From Ariolimax columbianus (lineage: Eukaryota; Mollusca; Gastropoda; Stylommatophora; Arionidae): a stretch of DNA of 64,000 nt. Shown here piece by piece: positions 9,723-22,900 of the stretch. Position numbers and translations under genes: made by a program. The notes below the pieces were generated by a model that searched no databases, was not told the origin of the DNA, and worked only from the letters and a program-made list of their open reading frames with translations. The stretch spans positions 24,012,752 to 24,076,751 of the forward strand of contig JAVGWX010000025.1 of NCBI GenBank assembly GCA_036924085.1, read 5' to 3'. The first letter of the stretch is position 1; each line of letters opens with the position of its first letter.

Positions 9723-12700
9723 GTTAAGATTAATTTATTTAGTTAAGATTGATTTAGCTTTTTTAATATTGGTCTAGTTTGGTCAATATTGGTTTAGTTT
9801 AGTTAAGATTTGTTTAGTTTGGTTAAGATTATTTTAAATTGGTTAAGATTGTTTAGTTTGGTTAAGATTGGTTTGGCTTGGTTAAGATTGATTTAGTTTG
9901 TTAAGATTGGTTTATTTTGGTTGAAATTGATTTAGTTTGGTTAAGATTGGTTTATTTGGTAAAGATTGCTTTAGTTTGCTTAAGATTTTTTTAGTTTGGT
10001 TTAGATTGTTTTAATTTGGTTAAGTTTGGTTACGTTTGTTTTAGCTTGGTTAATATTGGTGTAGTTTGGTTATAATTTTTTTAGCTTGTTTAAGATTGGT
10101 TTAATTTGGTTAAGATTGGATTAGTTTGGTTAAGATTAGTTTAGTTTAGTTAAGATTGATTAAGCTTTTTTAATATCGGTCTAGTTTGGTCAAGATTGGT
10201 TTAAGTTTGTTAAGATTGGTTTAGTTTGGTTAAGATTGGTTTAGTTTGGTTAAGATACGTTTAGTTTAGATAAGATTGGTTTGGCTTGGTTAGAATTGTT
10301 TTATTTTGGTTAAGATTGATTTAGTTTAGTTAAGATCTATTTAGTTTGGTTAAGATTGCTTTAGTTTGGTTAAGATTTGTTTAGTTTCGTTAAGTTTAGG
10401 TTGGCTTGGTTAAGATTGTTTTAGTTTGGTTAAGATTGGTTTAGTTTGGTTAAGAGTGGTTTGGTTTGGTTAAGATTGGTTTAGTTTGGTTAAGATTGGT
10501 TTAGTTTCGTTAAGCTTTCTTTAGTTTGGTTAAGATTGGTTTAGTTTGAATTAAGATTGGTTTAGTTTCGTTAAGATTGCTTTAATTTGGTTAAGATTAA
10601 ATTAGTTTGGTTAAGATTAGTTTAGTTTAGTTAAGATTGATTAAGCTTTTTTAAAATTATTTTAGTTTGGTCAAGATTGGCTTAAGTTTGTTAAGATTGG
10701 TTTAATTTGGTTAAGATTGGTTTAGTTTGGTTAAGATTAGTTTAGTTAAGATTGATTTAGCTTTTTTAAAATTGGTCTAGTTTGGTTAAGATTGCTTTAG
10801 TTTGGTTAAGATTGGTTTAGTTTGGTTAAGATTGGTTTAGTTTGGTTAAGAATTCTTTAGTTAGTTAAGATTGGTTTAGTTTGGATAAGATTGCTTCAGT
10901 TTGGTTAAGATTGGTTTAGTTTTGTTTAGATTAGTTTAGTTTGGTTAAGATTGGTTTACTTTGGTTAAGATTGGTTTAGTTTGGTTAAAATAGTTTAGTT
11001 TGGTTAAGATTAGTTTAGTTTAGTTAAGATTGATTAAGCTTTTTTAATATTGGTCTAGTTCTGTCAAGATTGGTTTAAGTTTGTTAAGATTGGTTTAGTT
11101 TGGTTAAGATTGGTTTAGTTTGGTTAAGATTGGTTTAGTTTGGTTAAGATTGGTTTAGTTTGGTTAAGATTAGTTTAGTTTAGTTAAGATTGATTTAGCT
11201 TTTTTAATATTGGTCTAGTTTGGTTAAGATTTTATTTAAGTTTGTTAAGATTGGTTTAGTTTGGTTAAGATTGGTTTAGTTTGGTTAAGATTGGTTTAGT
11301 TTGGTTAAGATTGGTTTGGCTTGGTTAAGATTGATTTAGTTTGTTAAGATTGGTTTAGTTTGGTTAAAATTGATTTAGTTTGGTTAAGATTGGTTTATTT
11401 GGTTAAGATTGCTTTAGTTTGCTTAAGAGTTTTTTAGTTTGGTTTAGATTGTTTTAATTTGGTTAAGTTTGGTTTAGTTTGGTTACGTTTGTTTTAGCTT
11501 GGTTAATATTGGTGTAGTTTGGTTATAATTTTTTTAACTTGTTTAAGATTGGTTTAATTTGGTTAAGATTGATTTAGTTTGGTTAAGATTGAGTCAGCTT
11601 GGTTAAGATTGTTTTAGTTTGGTTAAGACTGGTTTAGTTTGGTTACGATTGCTTTAGTTTGGTTAAGATTGGTTTAGCTTGGTTTAAATTGCTTTAGTTT
11701 GGTTAAGATTGGTTTAATTTCGTTAAGATTGCTTTAGTTTGGTTAAGATTGGATTAGTTTGGTTAAGATTAGTTTAGTTTAGTTAAGATTGATTAAGCTT
11801 TTTTAATATTGGTCTAGTTTGGTCAAGATTGGTTTAAGTTTGTTAAGATTGGTTTAGTTTGGTTAAGATTGGTTTAGTTTGGTTAAGATTAGTTTAGTTT
11901 AGTTAAGATTGATTGAGCTTTTTAAATATTGGTTTAGTTTGGTTAAGATTGGTTTTGTTTGGTTTAGATTGGTTTATTTTGGTTAAGATTGCTTCAGTTT
12001 GGTTAAGATTGGTTTAGTTTTGTTTAGATTAGTTTAGTTTGGTTAAGATTGGTTTAGTTTGGTTAAAATTGGTTTAGTTTGGTTAAGATTTCTTCAGTTT
12101 GGTTAAGATTGGTTTAGTTTTGTTGAGATTGGTTTGTTTGGGTTAATATTGGTTTAGTTTAGTTAATATTGGTGTAGTTTGGTTATAAATTTTTTACCTT
12201 GTTTAAGATCGGTTTAATTTGGTTAAGATTGGTTTAGTTTGGTTAAGATTAGTTTAGTTTGGTTAAGATTGGTTCGGCTTGGTTAAGATTGGTTTAGTTT
12301 TGTTAGGATTAGTTTAGTTTAGTTAAAATTGAATAAGCTTTTTTAATATTGGTGTAGTTTTGTCAAGATTGGTTTAAATTTGTTAAGATTGGTTTAGTTT
12401 GGTGAAGATTAGGTCAGCTTGGTTAAGATTGTTTTAGTTTGGTTAAGAATGATTTAGTTTGGTTAAGATTGCTTTAGTTTAGTAAAGATTGGCTTAGTTT
12501 TGTCAAGATTGGTTTACGTTTGTTAAGATTGGTTTAGTTTGGTTAAGATGGTTTAGTTTGGTTAAGATTAGTTTAGTTTAGTTAAGATTGATTTAGCTTT
12601 TTTAATATTGATCTATTTTGGTTAAGATTTGTTTAAGTTTGTTAAGATTGGTTTAGTTTGGTTAAGATTGGTTTAGTTTGGTTAAGATTGTTTTAGTTTG

Positions 12701-13930
12701 GTTAAGATTAATTTATTTAGTTAAGATTGATTTAGCTTTTTTAATATTGGTCTAGTTTGGTCAAGATTGGTTTAGTTTAGTTAAGATTTGTTTAGTTTGG
12801 TTAAGATTATTTTAAATTGGTTAAGATTGGTTTAGTTTGGTTAAGATTGGTTTGGCTTGGTTAAGATTGATTTAGTTTGTTAAGATTGGTTTATTTTGGT
12901 TGAAATTGATTTAGTTTGGTTAAGATTGGTTTATTTGGTAAAGATTGCTTTAGTTTGCTTAAGATTTTTTTAGTTTGGTTTAGATTGTTTTAATATGGTT
13001 AAGTTTGGTTACGTTTGTTTTAGCTTGGTTAATATTGGTGTAGTTTGGTTATAATTTTTTTAGCTTGTTTAAGATTGGTTTAATTTGGTTAAGATTGGAT
13101 TAGTTTGGTTAAGATTAGTTTAGTTTAGTTAAGATTGATTAAGCTTTTTTAATATCGGTCTAGTTTGGTCAAGATTGGTTTAAGTTTGTTAAGATTGGTT
13201 TAGTTTGGTTAAGATTGGTTTAGTTTGGTTAAGATTGGTTTAGTTTAGATAAGATTGGTTTGGCTTGGTTAGAATTGTTTTATTTTGGTTAAGATTGATT
13301 TAGTTTGGTTAAGATCTATTTAGTTTGGTTAAGATTGCTTTAGTTTGGTTAAGATTTGTTTAGTTTGGTTAAGTTTGGGTTGGCTTGGTTAAGATTGTTT
13401 TAGTTTGGTTAAGATTGGTTTAGTTTGGTTAAGAGTGGTTTGGTTTGGTTAAGATTGGTTTAGTTTGGTTAAGATTGGTTTAGTTTCGTTAAGCTTGCTT
13501 TAGTTTGGTTAAGATTGGTTTAGTTTGAATTAAGATTGGTTTAGTTTCGTTAAGATTGCTTTAATTTGGTTAAGATTAAATTAGTTTGGTTAAGATTAGT
13601 TTAGTTTAGTTAAGATTGATTAAGCTTTTTTAAAATTATTTTAGTTTGGTCAAGATTGGCTTAAGTTTGTTAAGATTGGTTTAATTTGTTTAAGATTGGT
13701 TTAGTTTGGTTAAGATTAGTTTAGTTAAGATTGATTTAGCTTTTTTAAAATTGGTCTAGTTTGGTTAAGATTGCTTTAGTTTGGTTAAGATTGGTTTAGT
13801 TTGGTTAAGATTGGTTTAGTTTGGTTAAGAATTCTTTAGTTAGTTAAGATTGGTTTAGTTTGGATAAGATTGCTTCAGTTTGGTTAAGATTGGTTTAGTT
13901 TTGTTTAGATTAGTTTAGTTTGGTTAAAAT
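9723..13930 (+). repeat. About 1.2-kb segment repeated at 2979-bp offset
   Basis: A segment at about 9723-10950 recurs at about 12701-13930. Markers: TAATATCGGTCTAG at 10171 and 13150, and TTTGAATTAAG at about 10545 and 13524, both offset 2979; the offset at the left end is 2978 because of a one-base indel. A partial third copy with the same TTTGAATTAAG marker lies near 17257 (offset 3730) and again near 19624, with internal deletions. The following segment, with GATTTTATTTAAG at 11228, recurs at 14127 and 17758. Confidence 0.75.
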
Positions 13931-16900
13931 AGTTCAGTTTGGTTAAGATTAGTTTAGTTTAGTTAAGATTGATTAAGCTTTTTTAATATTGGTCTAGTTT
14001 GGTCAAGATTGGTTTAAGTTTGTTAAGATTGGTTTAGTTTGGTTAAGATTGGTTTAGTTTGGTTAAGATTAGTTTAGTTTAGTTAAGATTGATTTAGCTT
14101 TTTTAATATTGGTCTAGTTTGGTTAAGATTTTATTTAAGTTTGTTAAGATTGGTTTAGTTTGGTTAAGATTGGTTTAGTTTAGTTAAGATTGTTTTAGTT
14201 TGGTTAAGATTAGTTTGTTTAGTTAAGATTGATTTAGCTTTTTTAATATTGGTCTAGTTTGGTCAAGTCTGGTTTAGTTTAGTTAAGATTTGTTTAGTTT
14301 GGTTAAGATTGTTTTAGTTTGGTTAAGATTAGTTTAGTTTGGTTAAGATTGGTTTGGCTTGGTTAAGATTGATTTAGTTTGTTAAGATTGGTTTAGTTTG
14401 GTTAAAATTGATTTAGTTTGGTTAAGATTGGTTTATTTGGTTAAGATTGCTTTAGTTTGCTTAAGAGTCTTTTAGTTTGGTTTAGATTGTTTTAATTTGG
14501 TTAAGTTTGGTTTAGTTTGGTTACGTTTGTTTTAGCTTGGTTAATATTGGTGTAGTTTGGTTATAATTTTTTTAACTTGTTTAAGATTGGTTTAATTTGG
14601 TTAAGATTGATTTAGTTTGGTTAAGATTGAGTCAGCTTGGTTAAGATTGTTTTAGTTTGGTTAAGACTGGTTTAGTTTGGTTAAGATTGCTTTAGTTTGG
14701 TTAAGATTGGCTTAGTTTGGTTAAGATTAGTTTAGTTTAGTTAAGATTGATTTAGCTTTTTTAATATTGGTCTAATTTGGTTAAGACTGGTTTAGTTTGG
14801 TTAAGATTGCTTTAGTTTGGTTAAGATCTATTTAGTTTGGTTAAGATTGCTTTAGTTTGGTTAAGATTTGTTTAGTTTGGTTAAGTTTGGGTTGGCTTGG
14901 TTAAGATTGGTTTAGTTTGGTTAAGATTGGTTTAGTTTGGTTAAGATTAGTTTAGTTTAGTTAAGATTGATTTAGCTTTTCAAATATTGGTTTAGTTTGG
15001 TTAAGATTGGTTTTGTTTGGTTAAGATTTCTTCAGTTTGGTTAAGATTGGTTTAGTTTTGTTGAGATTGGTTTGTTTTGGTTAAGATTGGTTTAGTTTAG
15101 TTAATATTGGTGTAGTTTGGTTATACATTTTTTACCTTGTTTAAGATCGGTTTAATTTGGTTAAGATTGGATTAGTTTGGTTAAGATTAGTTTAGTTTAG
15201 TTAAGATTGATTAAGCTTTTTTAATATCGGTCTAGTTTGGTCAAGATTGGTTTAAGTTTGTTAAGATTGGTTTAGTTTGGTTAAGATTGGTTTAGTTTGG
15301 TTAAGATTAGTTTAGTTTAGTTAAGATTGATTGAGCTTTTTTAATATTGGTCTAGTTTGGTTAAGATTTGTTTAAGTTTGTTAAGATTTGTTTAGTTTTG
15401 TTAAGATTTGTTTAGTTTGGTTAAAATTGGTTTAGTTTTGTAAAAATTGGTTTGATTGGGTTAATATTGGTTCAGTTTGGTTAAGATATGTTTAGTTTCG
15501 ATAAGATTCGTTTTGTTTTGTTAAGATTCGTTTAGTTTATTTAAGATTGCTTTAGTTTGGTTAAGATTGGATTAGTTTGGTTAAGATTAGTTTAGTTTAG
15601 TTAACATTGAGTAAGCTTTTTTAATATTGGTCTAGTTTGGTCAAGATTGGTTTAAGTTTGTTAAGATTGGTTTAGTTTGATTAAGATTGGTTTAGTTTGG
15701 TTAAGATTAGTTTAGTTTAGTTAAGATTGATTTAGCTTTTTAAATATTGGTTTAGTTTGGTTAAGATTGGTTTTGTTTGGTTTAGATTGGTTTAGTTTGG
15801 TTAAGATTGCTTCAGTTTGGTTAAGATTGGTTTAGTTTTGTTTAGATTAGTTTAGTTTGGTTAAGATTGGTTTAGTTTGGTTAAAATTGGTTTAGTTTGG
15901 TTAAGATTTCTTCAGTTTGGTTAAGATTGGTTTAGTTTTGTTGAGATTGGTTTGTTTTGGTTAAGATTGGTTTAGTTTGGTTAAGATTAGTTTAGTTTGG
16001 TTAAGATTGGTTCGGCTTGGTTAAGATACGTTAAGTTTTGTTAAGAATAGTTTAGTTTAGTTAAGAGTGAATTAGCTTTTATAATATAGGTGTAGTTTTG
16101 TCAAGATTGGTTTAAATTTGTTAAGAATGGTTTAAATTGGTTTAGATTGTTTTAATTAGGTTAAGTTTGGTTACGTTTGTTTTAGCTTGGTTAATATTGG
16201 TGTAGTTTGGTTATAATTTTTTTAGCTTGTTTAAGATTAAATTAGCTTTTTTAATATTGGTGTAGTTTTGTCAAGATTGGTTTAAATTTGTTAAGATTGG
16301 TTTAGTTTGGTTTTGTTTAGTTAAGATTTGTTTAGTTTGGTTAAAATTGGTTTAGTTTTGTAAAAATTAGTTTGGTTGGGTTAAGATTGGTTTAGTTTGG
16401 TTAAAATCTGTTTAGTTTGGTTAAGATTGGTTTAGTTTGGTTAAGATTGGTTCAGTTTGGTTAAGATTGGTTTAGTTTCGATAAGATTGGTTTAGTTTAA
16501 TTAAGATTAGTTTAGTTTATTTAAGAATGGTTTAGTTTGGTTACGATTGCTTTAGTTTGGTTAAGATTGGTTTAGCTTGGTTAAAATTGCTTTAGTTTGG
16601 TTAAGATTGGTTTAATTTCATTAAGATTGCTTTAGTTTGTTAAGATTGGTTTAGTTTGGTTGAAATTGATTTAGTTTGGTTAAGATTGGTTTATTTGGTT
16701 AAGATTGCTTTAGTTTGCTTAAGATTTGTTTAGTTTGGTTTAGATTGTTTTAATTTGGTTAAGTTTGGTTTAGTTTGGTTAAGATTGATTTAGTTTGGTT
16801 AAGATTGGGTCAGCTTGGTTAAGATTGTTTTAGTTTGGTTAAGACTGGTTTAGTTTGGTTAAGATTGCTTTAGTTTGGTTAAGATTGGCTTAGTTTGGTT

Positions 16901-19900
16901 AAGATTAGTTTAGTTTAGTTAAGATTGATTTAGCTTTTTTAATATTGGTCTAATTTGGTCAAGATTGGTTTAGTTTAGATAAGATTGGTTTGGCTTGGTT
17001 AGAATTGTTTTGTTTTGGTTAAGATTGATTTAGTTTGGTTAAGATCTATTTAGTTTGGTTAAGATTGCTTTAGTTTGGTTAAGATTTGTTTAGTTTGGTT
17101 AAGTTTGGATTGGCTTGGTTAAGATTGTTTTAGTTTGGTTAAGATTGGTTTAGTTTGGTTAAGAGTGGTTTGGTTTGGTTAAGATTGGTTTAGTTTGGTT
17201 AAGATTGGTTTAGTTTGGTTAAGCTTGCTTTAGTTTGGTTAAGATTGGTTTAGTTTGAATTAAGATTGGTTTAGTTTCGTTAAGATTGCTTTAATTTGGT
17301 TAAGATTAAATTAGTTTGGTTAAGATTAGTTTAGTTTAGTTAAGATTGATTAAGCTTTTTTAAAATTATTCTAGTTTGGTCAAGATTGGCTTAAGTTTGT
17401 TAAGATTGGTTTAGTTTGGTTAAGATTAGTTTAGTTAAGATTGATTTAGCTTTTTTAAAATTGGTCTAGTTTGGTTAAGATTGCTTTAGTTTGGTTGAGA
17501 TTGGTTTAGTTTGGTTAAGATTGGTTTAGTTTGGTTAAGATTGCTTTAGTTAGTTAAGATTGGTTTATTTTGGATAAGATTGCTTCAGTTTGGTTAAGAT
17601 TGGTTTAGTTTTGTTTAGATTAGTTTAGTTTCGTCAAGATTGGTTTAAGTTTGTTAAGATTGGTTTAGTTTGGTTAAGATTGGTTTAGTTTGGTTAAGAT
17701 TAGTTTAGTTTAGTTAAGATTGATTTAGCTTTTTTAATATTGGTCTAGTTTGGTTAAGATTTTATTTAAGTTTGTTAAGATTGGTTTAGTTTGGTTAAGA
17801 TTGGTTTAGTTTAGTTAAGATTGTTTTAGTTTGGTTAAGATTAGTTTGTTTAGTTAAGATTGATTTAGCTTTTTTAATATTGGTCTAGTTTGGTCAAGTC
17901 TGGTTCAGTTTAGTTAAGATTTGTTTAGTTTGGTTAAGATTGTTTTGGCTTGGTTAAGATTGATTTAGTTTGTTAAGATTGCTTTAGTTTGCTTAAGAGT
18001 TTTTTAGTTTGGTTTAGATTGTTTTAATTTGGTTAAGTTTGGTTTAGTTTGGTTACGTTTGTTTTAGCTTGGTTAATATTGGTGTAGTTTGGTTATAATT
18101 TTTTTAACTTGTTTAAGATTGGTTTAATTTGGTTAAGATTGATTTAGTTTGGTTAAGATTGAGTCAGCTTGGTTAAGATTGTTTTAGTTTGGTTAAGACT
18201 GGTTTAGTTTGGTTAAGATTGCTTTAGTTTGGTTAAGATTGGCTTAGTTTGGTTAAGATTAGTTTAGTTTAGTTAAGATTGATTTAGCTTTTTTAATTTT
18301 GGTCTAATTTGGTCAAGATTGGTTTAGTTTAGATAAGATTGGTTTGGCTTGGTTAGAATTGTTTTATTTTGGTTAAGATTGATTTAGTTTGGTTAAGATC
18401 TATTTAGTTTGGTTAAGATTGCTTTAGTTTGGTTAAGATTTGTTTAGTTTGGTTAAGTTTGGGTTGGCTTGGTTAAGATTGGTTTAGTTTGGTTAAGATT
18501 GGTTTAGTTTGGTTAAGATTAGTTTAGTTTAGTTAAGATTGATTTAGCTTTTTAAATATTGGTTTAGTTTAGTTAAGATTGGTTTTGTTTGGTTTAGATT
18601 GGTTTAGTTTGGTTAAGATTGCTTCAGTTTGGTTAAGATTGGTTTAGTTTTGTTTAGATTAGTTTAGTTTGGTTAAGATTGGTTTAGTTTGGTTAAGATT
18701 AGTTTAGTTTGGTTAAGATTGGTTCGGCTTGGTTAAGATTGGTTTAGTTTTGTTAAGATTAGTTTAGTTTAGTTAAAATCTGTTTAGTTTGGTTAAGATT
18801 GGTTTAGTTTGGTTAAGATTGGTTCAGTTTGGTTAAGATTCGTTTAGTTTCGATAAGATTGGTTTAGTTTAATTAAGATTGGTTTAGTTTATTTAGGAAT
18901 GGTTTAGTTTGGTTACGATTGCTTTAGTTTGGTTGAGATTGGTTTAGCTTGGTTAAAATTGCTTTAGTTTGGTTAAGATTGGTTTAATTTCGTTAAGATT
19001 GCTTTAGTTTGGTTAAGATTGGTTTGGCTTGGTTAAGATTGATTTAGTTTGTTAAGATTGGTTTAGTTTGGTTGAAATTGAATTAGTTTGGTTAAGATTG
19101 GTTTATTTGGTTAAGATTGCTTTAGTTTGCTTAAGATTTGTTTAGTTTGGTTTAGATTGTTTTAATTTGGTTAAGTTTGGTTTAGTTTGGTTACGTTTGT
19201 TTTAGCTTGGTTAATATTAGTGTAGTTTGGTTATAATTTGTTTAACTTGTTTAACATTGGTTTAATTTGGTTAAGATTGATTTAGTTTGGTTAAGATTGG
19301 GTCAGCTTGGTTAAGATTGTTTTAGTTTGGTTAAGACTGGTTTAGTTTGGTTAAGATTGCTTTAGTTTGGTTAAGATTGGCTTAGTTTGGTTAAGATTAG
19401 TTTAGTTTAGTTAAGATTGATTTAGCTTTTTTAATATTGGTCTAATTTGGTCAAGATTGGTTTAGTTTAGATAAGATTGGTTTGGCTTGGTTAGAATTGT
19501 TTTATTTTGGTTAAGATTGATTTAGTTTGGTTAAGAGTGGTTTGGTTAAGATTGGTTTAGTTTGGTTAAGATTGGTTTAGTTTGGTTAAGCTTGCTTTAG
19601 TTTGGTTAAGATTGGTTTAGTTTGAATTAAGATTGGTTTAGTTTCGTTAAGATTGCTTTAATTTGGTTAAGATTAAATTAGTTTGGTTAAGATTAGTTTA
19701 GTTTAGTTAAGATTGATTAAGCTTTTTTAATATTGGTCTAGTTTGGTCAAGATTGGTTCAGTTTCGTTAAGATTGGTTTAGTTTGGTTAAGATTAGTTTA
19801 GTTTGGTTAAGATTGGTTCGGCTTGGTTAAGATTGGTTCAGTTTGGTTAAGATTGGTTTAGTTTCGATAAGATTGGTTTAGTTTTGTTAAGATTTGTTTA

Positions 19901-22900
19901 GTTTATTTAAGAATGGTTTAGTTTGGTTACGATTGCTTTAGTTTGGTTAAAATTGTTTTAGCTTGGCTAAAATTTCTTTAGTTTGGTTAAGATTGGTTTA
20001 ATTTCGTTAAGATTGCTTTAGTTTGGTTAAGATTAAATTAGTTTGGTTAAGATTAGTTTAGTTTAGTTAAGATTGATTAAGCTTTTTTAATATTATTCTA
20101 GTTTGGTCAAGATTGGCTTAAGTTTGTTAAGATTGGTTTAATTTGGTTAAGATTGGTTTAGTTTGGTTAAGATTAGTTTAGTTTAGTTAAGATTGATTTA
20201 GCTTTTTTAAAATTGGTCTAGTTTGGTTAAGATTGCTTTAGTTTGGTTAAGATTGGTTTAGTTTTGTTAAGATTAGTTTAGTTTAGTTTAGTTAAGATTG
20301 GATTAGTTTGACTAAGATTAGTTTAGTTTAGTTAACATTGATTAAGCTTTTTTAATATTGGTCTATTGTGGTCAAGATTGGTTTAAATTTGTTAAGATTG
20401 GTTTAGTTTGGTTTATATTGGTTTAGTTTAGTTAAGATTTGTTTAGTTTGGTTAAAATTGGTTTAGTTTTGTAAAAATTGGTTTGGTTGGGTTAAGATTG
20501 GTTTACTTTGGTTAAGTTTGGTTTAGTTTGGTTAAAATCTGTTTAGTTTGGTTAAGATTGGTTTAGTTTGGTTAAGATTGTTTTAGTTTGGTTAAGAATG
20601 GTTTAGTTTCTATAAGATTGGTTTAGTTTAGTTAACATTGAGTAAGCTTTTTTAATATTGGTCTAGTTCTGTCAAGATTGGTTTAAGTTTGTTAAGATTG
20701 GTTTAGTTTGGTTAAGATTGGTTTATTTTGGTTAAGATTGGTTTAGTTTGGTTAAAATTGGTTTAGTTTGGTTAAGATTTCTTCAGTTTGGTTAAGATTG
20801 GTTTAGTTTTGTTGAGATTGGTTTGTTTTGGTTAAGATTGGTTTAGTTTAGTTAATATTGGTGTAGTTTGGTTATAAATTTTTTACCTTGTTTAAGATCG
20901 GTTTAATTTGGTTAAGATTGGTTTAGTTTGGTTAAGATTAGTTTAGTTTGGTTAAGATTGGTTCGGCTTGGTTAAGATTGGTTTAGTTTTGTTAAGATTA
21001 GTTTAGTTTAACTAAGATTGAATTAACTTTTTTAATATTGGTGTAGTTTTGTCAAGATTGGTTTAAATTTGTTAAGATTGGTTTAGTTTGGTTTAGATTG
21101 GTTTTGTTTAGTTAAGATTTGTTTAGTTTGGTTAAAATTGGTTTAGTTTTGTAAAAATTGGTTTGGTTTGGTTAATATTGCTTTAGTTTGGTTAAGATTG
21201 CTTTAGTTTGGTTAAGATTGGTTTAGTTTGGTTAAGATTGCTTTAGTTTGGTTAAGATTGTTTAAGTTTGGTTAAGATTAGTTTATTTAGTTAAGATTGA
21301 TTTAACTTTTTTAATATTGGTCTAGTTTGGTGAAGATTGGTTTAGTTTAGTTAAGATTTGTTTAGTTTGGTTAAGATTGGTTTAGTTTGGTTAAAATTGG
21401 TTTAGTTTTGTAAAAATTGGTTTGGTTTGGTTAATATTGCTTTAGTTTGGTTAAGATTGTTTAAGTTTGGTTAAGATTAGTTTATTTAGTTAAGATTGAT
21501 TTAGCTTTTTTAATATTGGTCTAGTTTGGTGAAGATTGGTTTAGTTTAGTTAAGATTTGTTTAGTTTGGTTAAGATTGGTTTAGTTTGGTTAAGATTGGT
21601 TTAGTTTGGTTAAGATTGGTTTGGCTTGGTTAAGATTTATTTAGTTTGGTTAAGATTGGTTTAGTTTGGTTGAAATTGATTTAGTTTGGTTAAGTTTGCT
21701 TTAGTTTGGTTAAGATTGGTTTATTTGGTTAAGATTGCTTTAGTTTGCTTAAGATTTGTTTAGTTTTATTTAGATTGTTTTAATTTGGTTAAGTTTGGTT
21801 TAGTTTGGTTACGTTTGTTTTAGCTTGGTTAATATTGGTTATAATTTTTTTAGCTTGTTTAAAATTGTTTTAATTTGGTTAAGATTGATTTAGTTTGGTT
21901 AAGATTGGGTCAGCTTGCTTAAGATTGTTTTAGTTTGGTTAAGACTGGTTTAGTTTGGTTAAGATTGTTTTAGTTTGGTTAAGATTGGCTTAGTTTGGTT
22001 AAGATTAGTTTAGTTTAGTTAAGATTGATTTAGCTTTTTTAATATTGGTCTAATTTGGTCAAGATTTGTTTAGTTTAGATAAGATTGGTTTGGCTTGGTT
22101 AGAATTGTTTTATTTTGTTTAAGATTGATTTAGTTTGGTTAAGATTAGTTTAGTTTGGTTAAGATTGGTTCGGCTTGGTTAAGATTGGTTTAGTTTTGTT
22201 AAGATTAGTTTAGTTTAGTTAAGATTGAATTAGCCTTTTTAATATTGGTGTAGTTTTGTCAAGATTGGTTTAAATTTGTTAAGATTGGTTTAGTTTGGTT
22301 TAGATTGGTTTTGTTAGTTAAGATTTGTTTAGTTTGGTTAAAATTGGATTAGTTTTGTAAAAATTGGTTTGGTTGGGTTAAGATTGGTTTACTTTGGTTA
22401 AGATTGGTTTAGTTTGGTTAAAATCTGTTTAGTTTGGTTAAGATTGGTTTAGTTTGGTTAAGATTGGTTCAGTTTGGTTAAGATTGGTTTAGTTTGGTTA
22501 AGATTGCTTCAGTTTGATTAAGATTGGTTTAGTTTGGTTAAGATTAATTTAGTTTGGTTAAGATTGATTCAGTTTGGTTAAGATTGGTTTAGTTTAGTTA
22601 ATATTGGTGTAGTTTGGTTAAGATTGGTTTTGTTTGGTTAAGATTGGTTTAGTTTGGTTAAAATTGGTTTAGTTTGGTTAAGATTAGTTTAGTTTGGTTA
22701 AGATTGGTTCGGCTTGGTTAAGATTGGTTTAGTTTTGTTAAGATTAGTTTAGTTTAGTTAAGATTGGATTAGTTTGGTTAAGATTAGTTTAAATTTGTTA
22801 AGATTGGTTTAGTTTGGTTTAGATTGGTTTAGTTTAGTTAAGATTACTTTAGTTTGGTTAAAATTGGTTTAGTTTTGTAAAAATTGGTTTGGTTGGGTTA